From: Bacillota bacterium
GTDB lineage: Bacteria > Bacillota > Bacilli > Paenibacillales > NBRC-103111
Reading direction: 5' to 3'
Assembly (NCBI GenBank): GCA_023393235.1
Contig: JAEWMH010000006.1
Coordinates: 1-39,083 of the forward strand
Length of the DNA: 39,083 nucleotides
A program made the translations under genes and the position numbers. Numbering within the stretch: position 1 is the first letter of the stretch; every line of letters starts with the position of its first letter. Below, in pieces: positions 21,466 through 29,415 of the stretch. The notes under the pieces are model-generated. The model was not told where the DNA came from. It saw nothing but the letters and a program-made list of their open reading frames with translations, and made no database searches.

Positions 21466-22914
21466 TTAATTCCGGACAATAGTCACCACATAGGTATCCT
21501 GGTTCCAGAGCACTTCCGCCCCGAAGGTTTCGGCGATGATCCGGACCGGAACATAAGTGGTGTCTCCGCCCAGCACAGCGCTGGCATCCAGGGTTTGCTC
21601 GGCGCCGTTCACCTTCACGGTAGTGCTGCCGATTTTGAACTCAACCTTCTTGCCGGACCAGATGTCGGTTACGGTTACCTCATAGGTATCCGGATTCCAG
21701 CCCACCTGGGCATCCAGCTGCTCGGTCACCAGACGCACCGGCACCATGGTGGTATCGCCTTGCAGGTACGGGCGCACCTCGGTTGTGGGAGTTTCAGAGC
21801 CCACCGGAGGAAGCACGATGTGCTTGCGGTTCACCTTCAGCTCCTCCATCAGGAACTTGTAGGCGGTGGAGTTCTTGTCCAGGGCAAGCAGATATTTAGC
21901 CAGCCCGCCGCCTTCAGACAGCTTGATGCCGCCTTCTGCAGAGAGCTTGTCGGCAGTTACGGTGCCGTTGATGTTCCATCTGTCGAAGGAGCCGGTGATA
22001 GTCACCGCGCTTACGCCATTCTCCAATTGGGGAAGCCTGTTCAGCGCCAGTTCAAATCCGGTGCGGCGGATCTGGGAAGCCCCGTCCACATACACATCCA
22101 GCTTCAGCACATTGTTATTGTTCAGGTAATCACCTGCGGGGAACAGTACCTCCAGCGCGGAAGCATCTGTAGCCAGACTTCTCAGCGATTCCTTCACAAT
22201 ACTGAACATAAACGCATTGTTGCCGTCATAACCCAGGTCGCCGATGATGGAGCGGATCAGCGCATCGCCTTTTTCGCCGTCGGCCAGAAGGTTGGACAGC
22301 GTTTTTTGGAGGATGCCGGTCAGTTCGCCGCCCTTCAGCTCCGCATGGATTTTCTTCAGAGCCAGGGTTTCACCGTTGATGGCGGTATTCGTGTCGGACA
22401 CGGCAAACGAATCAAGCGTCGGTGCATAGCTCAAAATAGAGCCAAGATGATTTTGTAGCTTTTCCATATTGAGGGCGGAGAAATCCAGGCCAAAGCCGGG
22501 AGCGGCAGCGTTCTCCTTCTGGGTTTGCCCATGGGCATCCTCAAGCACCAGCGGCTTGGACGCGCCTTCGGCTTTGATCACCCACTCCTTGTTGACTTGA
22601 GCCGCTTCAAAAGGAATATTGCCGGAGCCGGTTTTGAGAATGCCGGTTACAGAGCTGTTCGTTTTGTCCTGCTGCTTCACATGGGTCAGTTCCACCACGG
22701 CATTGTTCAGCTTCGCCGCATCGGGATACCCCTTGGCTGCTTCGCCTGCCGTTACCTGGAAGGACAGGGAGCCAGAGCCCTCATAGGACACGACCCCAAA
22801 GGCATTCTGCAGCACCTTGTCCGGTTCCACACCGCCGGCAGTCGCGCAGCCTGCCACAAGAGAGGAGGCCAGGGCAATGGAACAGCCCAAGGCCGCAAAT
22901 TTACGCTTCAACAT
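21466..22914 (-). CDS. Lipoprotein with copper-amine-oxidase N-terminal (stalk) domain
   Basis: Secreted lipoprotein of 482 residues. The signal peptide ends at LVAGC (Cys23). The central 340 residues form an unassigned domain. The C-terminus (about 370-482) is a copper-amine-oxidase-N-type domain with duplicated motifs: YLQGDTTMVPVRLVTEQL with VGWNPDTYEVTV, and GGDTTYVPVRIIAETF with VLWNQDTYVVTI. This module is common on the surface of Paenibacillus and is not an amine oxidase by itself. It likely anchors or displays the protein in the wall. The substrate or partner of the central region is unknown. It is convergent with the SPFH operon and divergent from the DUF2515 gene. Confidence 0.88.
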   Translation of the reverse strand: MLKRKFAALGCSIALASSLVAGCATAGGVEPDKVLQNAFGVVSYEGSGSLSFQVTAGEAAKGYPDAAKLNNAVVELTHVKQQDKTNSSVTGILKTGSGNIPFEAAQVNKEWVIKAEGASKPLVLEDAHGQTQKENAAAPGFGLDFSALNMEKLQNHLGSILSYAPTLDSFAVSDTNTAINGETLALKKIHAELKGGELTGILQKTLSNLLADGEKGDALIRSIIGDLGYDGNNAFMFSIVKESLRSLATDASALEVLFPAGDYLNNNNVLKLDVYVDGASQIRRTGFELALNRLPQLENGVSAVTITGSFDRWNINGTVTADKLSAEGGIKLSEGGGLAKYLLALDKNSTAYKFLMEELKVNRKHIVLPPVGSETPTTEVRPYLQGDTTMVPVRLVTEQLDAQVGWNPDTYEVTVTDIWSGKKVEFKIGSTTVKVNGAEQTLDASAVLGGDTTYVPVRIIAETFGAEVLWNQDTYVVTIVRN

Positions 22915-23024
22915 AAACCGCTCCTTTACAATATATTTAATCAGTTCATCTTTATCTTACCATGGGAAAAGCGGGCATGAAAGCGAACCCCTTCCACCCG
23001 TGCTGCCAGGAAGGGAGAAGCCCT

Positions 23025-24518
23025 ATGCAAACCGGTAAACCATCCAGTCCCCGCCATCCCCTGTCTCTAACACACAGGCTGCTATACTGGCTTAAATCCG
23101 CACCGGGCATACTCCGCGAAGCCCGATCCAGTCAGAGATATTCCAGGGTGCTGCGCCGGCGGTCCATCCCCCTGATGCCCTCTGCCGGGACCACCGCCTG
23201 TCTCCGACACGCCTGGCAGGAGATGCTGCCAGCCGCGTACAGCCATGAGCCGGCCCCAGGCTTCGGCGAGGGACACGCGGGTAACGGGAACCAAGCTCCA
23301 TCCGATAGCGAAATAGCATTGGTTCTGGCCATACGCAGGCAAACCGGCGAAGCCAACCGGAACAATGTTACACGGACCGCCGCATATTGGGCCTTCTATC
23401 AGCAGCATCCCGACATCCATTGGGCCTTCCTGGCTCACATGGTTTCGCGTAACGGCGGCTGGAGCATGACGGATTTGGCAGGTGACCTGATGGGGCAGCT
23501 TCTCTCTCCCGAGGAGTGTAGGCATATATTCGGGTTTCTGGAGCGCTCCAACGCCCTGATTTTCCATGACGCCTATCCCCAGCTTTTGCTGTACGGGGAA
23601 AGCCGGCGGGTGGGCAGGCCTTTGTTCCATCTCCTGCCGCTGCTGGGAGTTTCCCGCTTTATGCATCCGGTGTGGGAGCGGTTCTGGAGCAAACCCGAAC
23701 CCATCCCCCTCACCATCTGCCTTATCATGAACGAACAGCATTATATCGAAGGCCGCGTTGTGCAGAACCCCTACTACCGGCAGCATGTGCTGGAGAGGCC
23801 GGCTTTCCGCTTTCAGGCCCAGCTCCAGGAAACCCAGGTGGTGTTTCCGTACCGGCAGATCACGCTGGGCGAAACGGACAGCCGCACACCGTGGCGGCTC
23901 AGCGGCTTAACCCTGGAGCGTTTCTCCGATTTGCGCGAGCGCATCGAAGTGGGCAAAGCCCTCTACGGCATTTTGTTCGGCAACCCCATCATCCGTGATG
24001 GGGTGCATGCCTTTGCCGCCGCCCATCCCCACACCGGGTCCAGAGCGGATTACCATCCGGCCCTTTATATCGCAACCGCGCAAAAAGCCCCTCAACCGGC
24101 GGTTCCGCCGGCAGAGAGGCTGCATGGATATGATGTACGGGCAGGTGTCCGGCCCTTTTACAGTCCGCGGCTCACCGATGTCTGGCCGGACCAGCCCTTT
24201 GCCGCTCCCGGCGGTGCCGACTGGTTCGTTGAGCAGGCCCAAACCCGGCCCTTCGGTCCTGCCAAGGCTCCCCGGTCCATGGATATGACCGGTGAGATTT
24301 GTCTAGGCCTGTACAAGCTGGAGCTGGCGGCCACCCTCAAGGCGGCACTGCCCCAAACCCTGGGCGGGGCTAAGCCCGTTTGCCCATCCCAACCAGACGG
24401 CCCAGCTTCGCCAGCAGCTTGCGGAGAGCAGGAGGCAGATCCTCCGCATTCTCCCGGGTATATACCCGGCTTGCCATCAACAGCAGAGGATACAGAAGAA
24501 TCGCCACACCACCTGTGA
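23025..24518 (+). CDS. DUF2515-family protein
   Basis: Protein of 497 residues resembling the DUF2515 family (B. subtilis YppC). Features include NRNNVTRTAAYWAFYQQHPDIHWAFLAHMVSRNGGW near residues 110-150 and INEQHYIE-like MNEQHYIEGRV near 235. Function is unknown. The ATG at 23025 has AAGGGAG 8 nt upstream; an in-frame start at 22962 has none. The last 50 codons are Pro/Ser-rich and low in complexity. They lie over the 3' end of the convergent flippase gene, an overlap of 149 nt. That tail may be a run-on past an older stop. Confidence 0.82.
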   Translation: MQTGKPSSPRHPLSLTHRLLYWLKSAPGILREARSSQRYSRVLRRRSIPLMPSAGTTACLRHAWQEMLPAAYSHEPAPGFGEGHAGNGNQAPSDSEIALVLAIRRQTGEANRNNVTRTAAYWAFYQQHPDIHWAFLAHMVSRNGGWSMTDLAGDLMGQLLSPEECRHIFGFLERSNALIFHDAYPQLLLYGESRRVGRPLFHLLPLLGVSRFMHPVWERFWSKPEPIPLTICLIMNEQHYIEGRVVQNPYYRQHVLERPAFRFQAQLQETQVVFPYRQITLGETDSRTPWRLSGLTLERFSDLRERIEVGKALYGILFGNPIIRDGVHAFAAAHPHTGSRADYHPALYIATAQKAPQPAVPPAERLHGYDVRAGVRPFYSPRLTDVWPDQPFAAPGGADWFVEQAQTRPFGPAKAPRSMDMTGEICLGLYKLELAATLKAALPQTLGGAKPVCPSQPDGPASPAACGEQEADPPHSPGYIPGLPSTAEDTEESPHHL

Positions 24519-26034
24519 TCCCACCGCTTACCAAGGCATCCAGCTTATCCGGGAACCAGGTGATGGTCCGGTGGGTCAGCCATTCCAAGGGTAGACAAAC
24601 TGCTACAATAATGCAGGTGGTAGCAGCAATGCCCAGCCACTTCCGCGGGGGATAAATCACATACTCCACCTTGCGGCGCAGAACCCACAGATTCAGTGCC
24701 ATCATCACAATAAAGCATAACGCGGTAGCGGACATGATTCCGTATATCCCGAAAAAGGGTGCCAAAAGATAGCTGCCGGCCAGCTTACAGGCAAGACCGA
24801 TGAACACATTGACCACCAACGGCCGCATATGGCCCATTCCCATGAGGATGGAGCCGGAGGTCTGCATCACAATTTGGAACATGGCGGTAACCGTGAGGAA
24901 GGCGATAATGCCGTTGCCGTTTTCGTTTACCAGATACTTAAACTGGTCCATGGGGAACAGCATGGTGTTAATGGGACGGGCGGCAATGGCAATAGCCAGC
25001 ACCACCGGCAATCCGGTAATCACCGACAGCTGAAGGGCCTTGGCCGCCTGCTGCCGGACCTGTGCCATATCCTTGCGGGCGTAAGCCGAGGATACAATGG
25101 GCACGATGGATTGGCTCAGGGCAATGGCCAGAATAATCGGGATACCCGCCAGAGACTGGGCCCGTCCGGCCAGAATGCCCAACAGCTCCTTGGCGGAGCC
25201 GTAGCCCATCTGTCCCTCCAGCAGGGAAATGACGGTGGACGAATCAATAAAGTAAATCAGAGGGACCGTCATGGAAAACAATACGATCGGCACAGATACC
25301 CGAAAAATATTGCCGTAGATTCGCTTGTAGCTCACCGCTTCGGCGGCGGCACGACCTTCCTTGGCCGCTTGGGCGATACCCTCCCGGGCATCCTCGCGGC
25401 GGAGCTTCAGCATGTACCACATCAGCACAGCCACAGCGCCTACGCTGCCCATCACCCCGCCGAAGGAGGCGCCGGCTACGGCCCACACATGGCCCCAGCC
25501 GATCTCAAGCAGCAGGAATGCTAAGCCTACTCCGGTAATCAATCGGGCAATCTGCTCGATGATCTGAGACATGCCGTTGGGCATCATCATCTGGCGGCCC
25601 TGGAAGTACCCGCGCATCATGGCGATGAGCGGGAACAGCAGCAGTGCCGGGGCAAGCGCCCGGATGGACATCACGGCGTCCGGGTCCTTGGAGATCTGCT
25701 CCCCGTACCACGGAGCCAGCACGATCAGGAGAGCGGTCATGACCAGACCCGCCACCAGCGCAAACCGTACCGCCGCCTTATAAATCCGGTCGGCCTCGGC
25801 GTATTGGCCCAGCTCCATTTTTTCCGAAACAAGCTTGCTGAGTGCACTGGGAATGCCCGCTGTGGCAATGGTCAACAGGGGCGTATAAATATTAAAGGCA
25901 ATCCCGAAGGTTGCCATTCCGGTATCTCCGATGAGATAAACCAGGGGAATCCGCTGGACAACCCCAAGAACCCTGGCCACAAGAGCGGCCAGAGCCAGGA
26001 TCAGGGTGCCTTTTACAAGTGAATCCTTCGACAT
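24370..26034 (-). CDS. MurJ/SpoVB-type lipid flippase (polysaccharide biosynthesis protein)
   Basis: Integral membrane protein of 554 residues with about 14 hydrophobic segments. It belongs to the MOP superfamily, oligosaccharide/lipid II flippase group. The N-terminus KGTLILALAALVARVLGVVQRIPL and IATAGIPSALSKLVSE are typical of the SpoVB/YtgP/YabM set. Members move lipid-linked wall precursors across the membrane or serve spore cortex synthesis. Which of these applies cannot be fixed from sequence. The ATG at 26034 has GGAAG 6 nt upstream; a GTG at 26046 is possible. It follows DUF456 and HAD genes, probably in one transcript. Its 3' end overlaps the DUF2515 gene by 149 nt. Confidence 0.88.
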   Translation of the reverse strand: MSKDSLVKGTLILALAALVARVLGVVQRIPLVYLIGDTGMATFGIAFNIYTPLLTIATAGIPSALSKLVSEKMELGQYAEADRIYKAAVRFALVAGLVMTALLIVLAPWYGEQISKDPDAVMSIRALAPALLLFPLIAMMRGYFQGRQMMMPNGMSQIIEQIARLITGVGLAFLLLEIGWGHVWAVAGASFGGVMGSVGAVAVLMWYMLKLRREDAREGIAQAAKEGRAAAEAVSYKRIYGNIFRVSVPIVLFSMTVPLIYFIDSSTVISLLEGQMGYGSAKELLGILAGRAQSLAGIPIILAIALSQSIVPIVSSAYARKDMAQVRQQAAKALQLSVITGLPVVLAIAIAARPINTMLFPMDQFKYLVNENGNGIIAFLTVTAMFQIVMQTSGSILMGMGHMRPLVVNVFIGLACKLAGSYLLAPFFGIYGIMSATALCFIVMMALNLWVLRRKVEYVIYPPRKWLGIAATTCIIVAVCLPLEWLTHRTITWFPDKLDALVSGGITGGVAILLYPLLLMASRVYTRENAEDLPPALRKLLAKLGRLVGMGKRA

Positions 26035-26077
26035 GTTGGCTTCCACACTTTCTCAGTCCGTGTTTGCAAAACCCGTC

Positions 26078-26575
26078 CTACCAGATTACTGCAATAATAA
26101 AAACAATGATCATCAGAAGCTGCAGCAAAATCTTGGCTACGGTGCTGGAGAAAAAACCGACCAGCGCGCCAAGCCCTGCTTTGAAGGCCGCGTTCCAATC
26201 CTTGACTACAATGAATTCCCCAATCGCCGCACCGAGAAACGGGCCGAGTAACAGACCGAAGGCGGGGATGACGAAGGGGCCGAGAATGATCCCGATGGTG
26301 CTGCCGATGACTGAAGCCCGGGTTCCCCCGAATTTCTTCACACCCCACGCGCTTATGGCATAATCCGCCACAAATACCGCGACCACGATGGTGGTCTGGA
26401 TCAGCCAGAACCAAAAGCCGAAATCACTGAACCGGATCATAAACCCGTACACGAAAAACGCCGCATAAATCGCCAGCACTCCCGGAAGTACAGGAAAAAT
26501 AGCGCCTGCCAGGCCTACTGCAAAAAGCGCCACAACCAGAATCCACGCAATGACTGTCATGGTCATAAGCATCAC
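26078..26575 (-). CDS. DUF456-family membrane protein
   Basis: Small integral membrane protein of 165 residues with four to five hydrophobic segments. Glycine-rich loops (FPVLPGVLAIYAAF; GIILGPFVIPAFGLLLGPFLGAAIGEF) mark the DUF456 family. Function is unknown. The start overlaps the HAD stop by 4 nt (ATGA), so translation is coupled. The first residues MMLMTM offer several starts; the one at 26575 gives the coupling. The flippase gene follows 43 nt later. Confidence 0.87.
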   Translation of the reverse strand: MMLMTMTVIAWILVVALFAVGLAGAIFPVLPGVLAIYAAFFVYGFMIRFSDFGFWFWLIQTTIVVAVFVADYAISAWGVKKFGGTRASVIGSTIGIILGPFVIPAFGLLLGPFLGAAIGEFIVVKDWNAAFKAGLGALVGFFSSTVAKILLQLLMIIVFIIAVIW

Positions 26576-27336
26576 TCCATATGGAAGATGTATTTGCGGA
26601 TAATCTCGGCTACGCCGTCCTCTTCATTGGTGGAGGTGACCACGTCCGCCTGGGCCTTGATCTCCTCTTGTGCATTGCCCATCGCCACCCCAAGTCCGGC
26701 CTCCCGGATCATGGACAGGTCGTTGAAGCTGTCACCCATGGCAATGACCTGCGACATTTCTATACCCAACAGACCGCATACCTGACGCACCCCGCTGCCT
26801 TTGTCCGCCCCAAGGGGGTTCAGCTCGATGTTGCAGGGATGGGAGTTGGTGATGGACAGATCTCCCCGCGCCTCCAGAGTGGTCCGGAGAGCAGTAAGCT
26901 TACGCTCATTTTCCGTATAAAAGCCGAACTTCAGCCAGATCAAGCCATCCTCAGTCTCGGCTTTGGCAGGCCAGTTATCCCGGTTCAGAATACCCTCTAC
27001 CGTGTAGGCCCAGTACCACACATCATAATCCAGAGCCATTTGCCGGAAGGTTCTTACCCAGTCCACAGGCATTTCCGTGCGCTTCAGGAGTGTTTCGGGA
27101 TTTTCCCAAATTTCGCTGCCGTTCACCAGCACCAACGGGCTGTTCAAAGCCAGCTCCTCCACATAATTCATGGCGCTCTGGCGTCCCCGCCCGGTGGAAA
27201 ACATAACGGTTACCCCCGCCTTCCGGGCTTCGGCAATCCACTTTTTGTTCGCGAGGGAGATTTCCTTCTCTTCACTCAACAGCGTTCCGTCCAAATCCAG
27301 CGCAATCAGCCGGTAGGGTCCATGATTTGTTCCCAT
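26572..27336 (-). CDS. Cof-type HAD hydrolase (sugar/nucleotide phosphatase)
   Basis: Haloacid-dehalogenase phosphatase of 254 residues, type IIB cap. Motif I is DLDGTL, motif II FSTGRG, the motif III Lys is in GADKGSGV, and motif IV is GDSFNDL. Such enzymes hydrolyse sugar phosphates, flavin or nucleotide phosphates with broad specificity, so the substrate is open. GGAGGCAGT precedes the ATG. It is coupled to DUF456 downstream by a 4-nt overlap and lies 34 nt after the AsnB-type gene. Confidence 0.92.
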   Translation of the reverse strand: MGTNHGPYRLIALDLDGTLLSEEKEISLANKKWIAEARKAGVTVMFSTGRGRQSAMNYVEELALNSPLVLVNGSEIWENPETLLKRTEMPVDWVRTFRQMALDYDVWYWAYTVEGILNRDNWPAKAETEDGLIWLKFGFYTENERKLTALRTTLEARGDLSITNSHPCNIELNPLGADKGSGVRQVCGLLGIEMSQVIAMGDSFNDLSMIREAGLGVAMGNAQEEIKAQADVVTSTNEEDGVAEIIRKYIFHME

Positions 27337-27370
27337 ACTGCCTCCTTCTTCCTAGGGAGTCTGTTCCTCT

Positions 27371-29245
27371 CTACACAGCGGCAAAAGAAGCCTTGGGCTG
27401 TTCTTGAATATAGGTGGCATGCCAGAGGGCGAACATATAAATGACCCACAGCCGTCTGGCGGAATCCTGCACTCCGTCGCGATGGAGCTTAAACAGCTGC
27501 TCCACCTCACCCATATGCACCAGGGTGTCGATGCCGCTGGCTTTGATTTCCTCCAGTATCCGGCCCGCATTGGGGCCCTTCAGCCAGTCACGGAGGGGAA
27601 CCGGGAAGCCGAGCTTGGGGCGGTTCAGGATAAAGTCGGGAATAATGCCCTCCATGGCTTTGCGGAAGACGTACTTGGTGGTGCCACCGGCAATGCGGTG
27701 GTTCACCTGAATCCGCCGGGCCAGCTCGAACAGCTCCGTGTCCAGGAACGGAACCCGCAGCTCCAGGGAATGGGCCATGGTCATTTTGTCCGCCTTCATG
27801 AGAATATCTCCGGGCATCCACAGGTTCATATCGATATACTGCATCCGGCTTACCGGGTCCAGATGGGCCGTCTTCTTGTAATAATCGCCGGCAATCTGCA
27901 CCGGATTCCGGTAGTCGCGCAGCAGTTCATGGTTCATGCGCACCAGCTCCGCCTTCATATCCTCGGAGTAGATTTTGGCATTCCCCAAAAACCGCTCCTC
28001 CAACGGGGTGGTTCCCCGCAACAGATAGTTGCGGCCCTTCATGCCCGCAGGCAGCATGGCGAACAGCCGGTGCAGGGAGCGCTTCATGGAGAGCGGCATC
28101 CACTCCATTGCCCGCAGCGCCTGAGGCTCCCGGTAGATCCGGTAGCCTCCGAACAGCTCGTCCGCCCCTTCCCCCGACAGCACCACCGTCACATGCTCGC
28201 TGGCCAGCTCGGCCACATGGTACAGGGCAATAGCCGAAGGGTCGGCAACAGGCTCATCCTGATGCCACACGGCCGACGGGATGGCGTCGAAGAATTCCTT
28301 CTCGGAGATGACCTTGGAATAATGCTCCGTCCCCAAGGCCGCAGCCGTTTCCCGGGCGATGATGGTTTCGTTGTTGTTCCCCTCGAAGCCGACGGAAAAG
28401 GTACGGATGGGCTCGATGGCGCGCATATGGGCGGCAATGGCAGTGGAGTCAATGCCGCTGGACAAGAAGCAGCCGCGTTCAACATCACTGACCATATGGT
28501 GCGTTACAGAATCCTTCAGCCGCTCCCGCAGCTCCTCAATATCCTCATCCAATGAACGTTTAACCGGCTCGAACATGGGGTCCCAATATTTGTTGAGACG
28601 GTAGCTACCGTCAGGTTTAACGGTAATGGTTGTAGCCGGAGGCAGCTTGGAGATGCCGTCGAACATGGTGTCCGGGTCAGGCACATACTGGAAGGTCAGA
28701 TAATTCAGGAAGCTTTCCGGACGGATGCTGCGGCGCACCTCTCCTGTGGCCAGGATGCTCTTGATCTCCGAGCCGTACAGAAACTTCCCGCCGGAAATAT
28801 GATAATACAAGGGTTTGATGCCGAAATGGTCACGGGCAATAAACAGCTGCTTGCGGTTCCGGTCCCAAATGGCGAAGGTAAACATACCCCGGAGCAGCTT
28901 CACACAATCCTCTCCATGGTCCTCATAGAGATGGACAATAATCTCCGTATCCGTATTGGTCCGGAAGATATGGCCCCGGGCCACCAGTTGGGCGCGCAGG
29001 CTTTTATAGTTATAGATTTCACCGTTAAAGGTGATCCACACAGACTCGTCTTCATTGGCCAACGGCTGATGGCCTTCCTTCAAATCGATAATGGACAGGC
29101 GTCTGAAGGCCAGCCCGATTCCCGGGTCGGTCCAAAACCCCACATCATCGGGACCCCGGTGCACGATCACATCGCTCATCCGGCGCAGCACGCTCATATC
29201 GGGAACACTACCATCGAACAGCATCATACCGGCAATACCGCACAT
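27371..29245 (-). CDS. asnB: AsnB-type glutamine-dependent amidotransferase (asparagine synthase family)
   Basis: Enzyme of 624 residues. The class II glutaminase domain starts at the nucleophile Cys2 (MCGIAG), with HRGPDD, RRLSIID and FNGEIYNY. The C-terminal synthetase domain has the ATP-pyrophosphatase motif SSGIDST. The family amidates aspartate, but B. subtilis AsnB has been shown to amidate meso-diaminopimelate in peptidoglycan. The neighbours here are two penicillin-binding proteins and a flippase, so a wall role should be considered. GGAGTGG lies 8 nt before the ATG. A promoter at 29332-29360 drives it. The downstream HAD, DUF456 and flippase genes may share its transcript. Confidence 0.9.
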   Translation of the reverse strand: MCGIAGMMLFDGSVPDMSVLRRMSDVIVHRGPDDVGFWTDPGIGLAFRRLSIIDLKEGHQPLANEDESVWITFNGEIYNYKSLRAQLVARGHIFRTNTDTEIIVHLYEDHGEDCVKLLRGMFTFAIWDRNRKQLFIARDHFGIKPLYYHISGGKFLYGSEIKSILATGEVRRSIRPESFLNYLTFQYVPDPDTMFDGISKLPPATTITVKPDGSYRLNKYWDPMFEPVKRSLDEDIEELRERLKDSVTHHMVSDVERGCFLSSGIDSTAIAAHMRAIEPIRTFSVGFEGNNNETIIARETAAALGTEHYSKVISEKEFFDAIPSAVWHQDEPVADPSAIALYHVAELASEHVTVVLSGEGADELFGGYRIYREPQALRAMEWMPLSMKRSLHRLFAMLPAGMKGRNYLLRGTTPLEERFLGNAKIYSEDMKAELVRMNHELLRDYRNPVQIAGDYYKKTAHLDPVSRMQYIDMNLWMPGDILMKADKMTMAHSLELRVPFLDTELFELARRIQVNHRIAGGTTKYVFRKAMEGIIPDFILNRPKLGFPVPLRDWLKGPNAGRILEEIKASGIDTLVHMGEVEQLFKLHRDGVQDSARRLWVIYMFALWHATYIQEQPKASFAAV

Positions 29246-29331
29246 TTATGCTTCCACTCCAAACTATTGTACCGTCTCTTTAATTAGGGCATGTCTGAAA
29301 ACCCTAGGACCGGTATCCATAATGATACATA

Positions 29332-29360
29332 AGTATACCACAGTTGGGGGCATACACCAA
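29332..29360 (-). promoter_or_regulatory. Predicted promoter of asnB
   Basis: On the minus strand, TTGGTG (29355-29360) and TATACT (29332-29337) are 17 nt apart, giving a leader of roughly 80 nt. A second -10-like TACAAT lies nearer the gene without a clear -35. Confidence 0.5.
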
Positions 29361-29375
29361 AGGCTCCAACACGGC

Positions 29376-29405
29376 AAAAAACAGGCCGGAGCGTCCTCCG
29401 GCCTG
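29376..29405 (-). terminator. Intrinsic terminator after the first penicillin-binding protein
   Basis: CAGGCCGGAG (29382-29391) and CTCCGGCCTG (29396-29405) form a perfect 10-bp stem with a 4-nt loop, followed on the minus strand by six T. Confidence 0.92.
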
Positions 29406-29415
29406 CCTGAATGGC

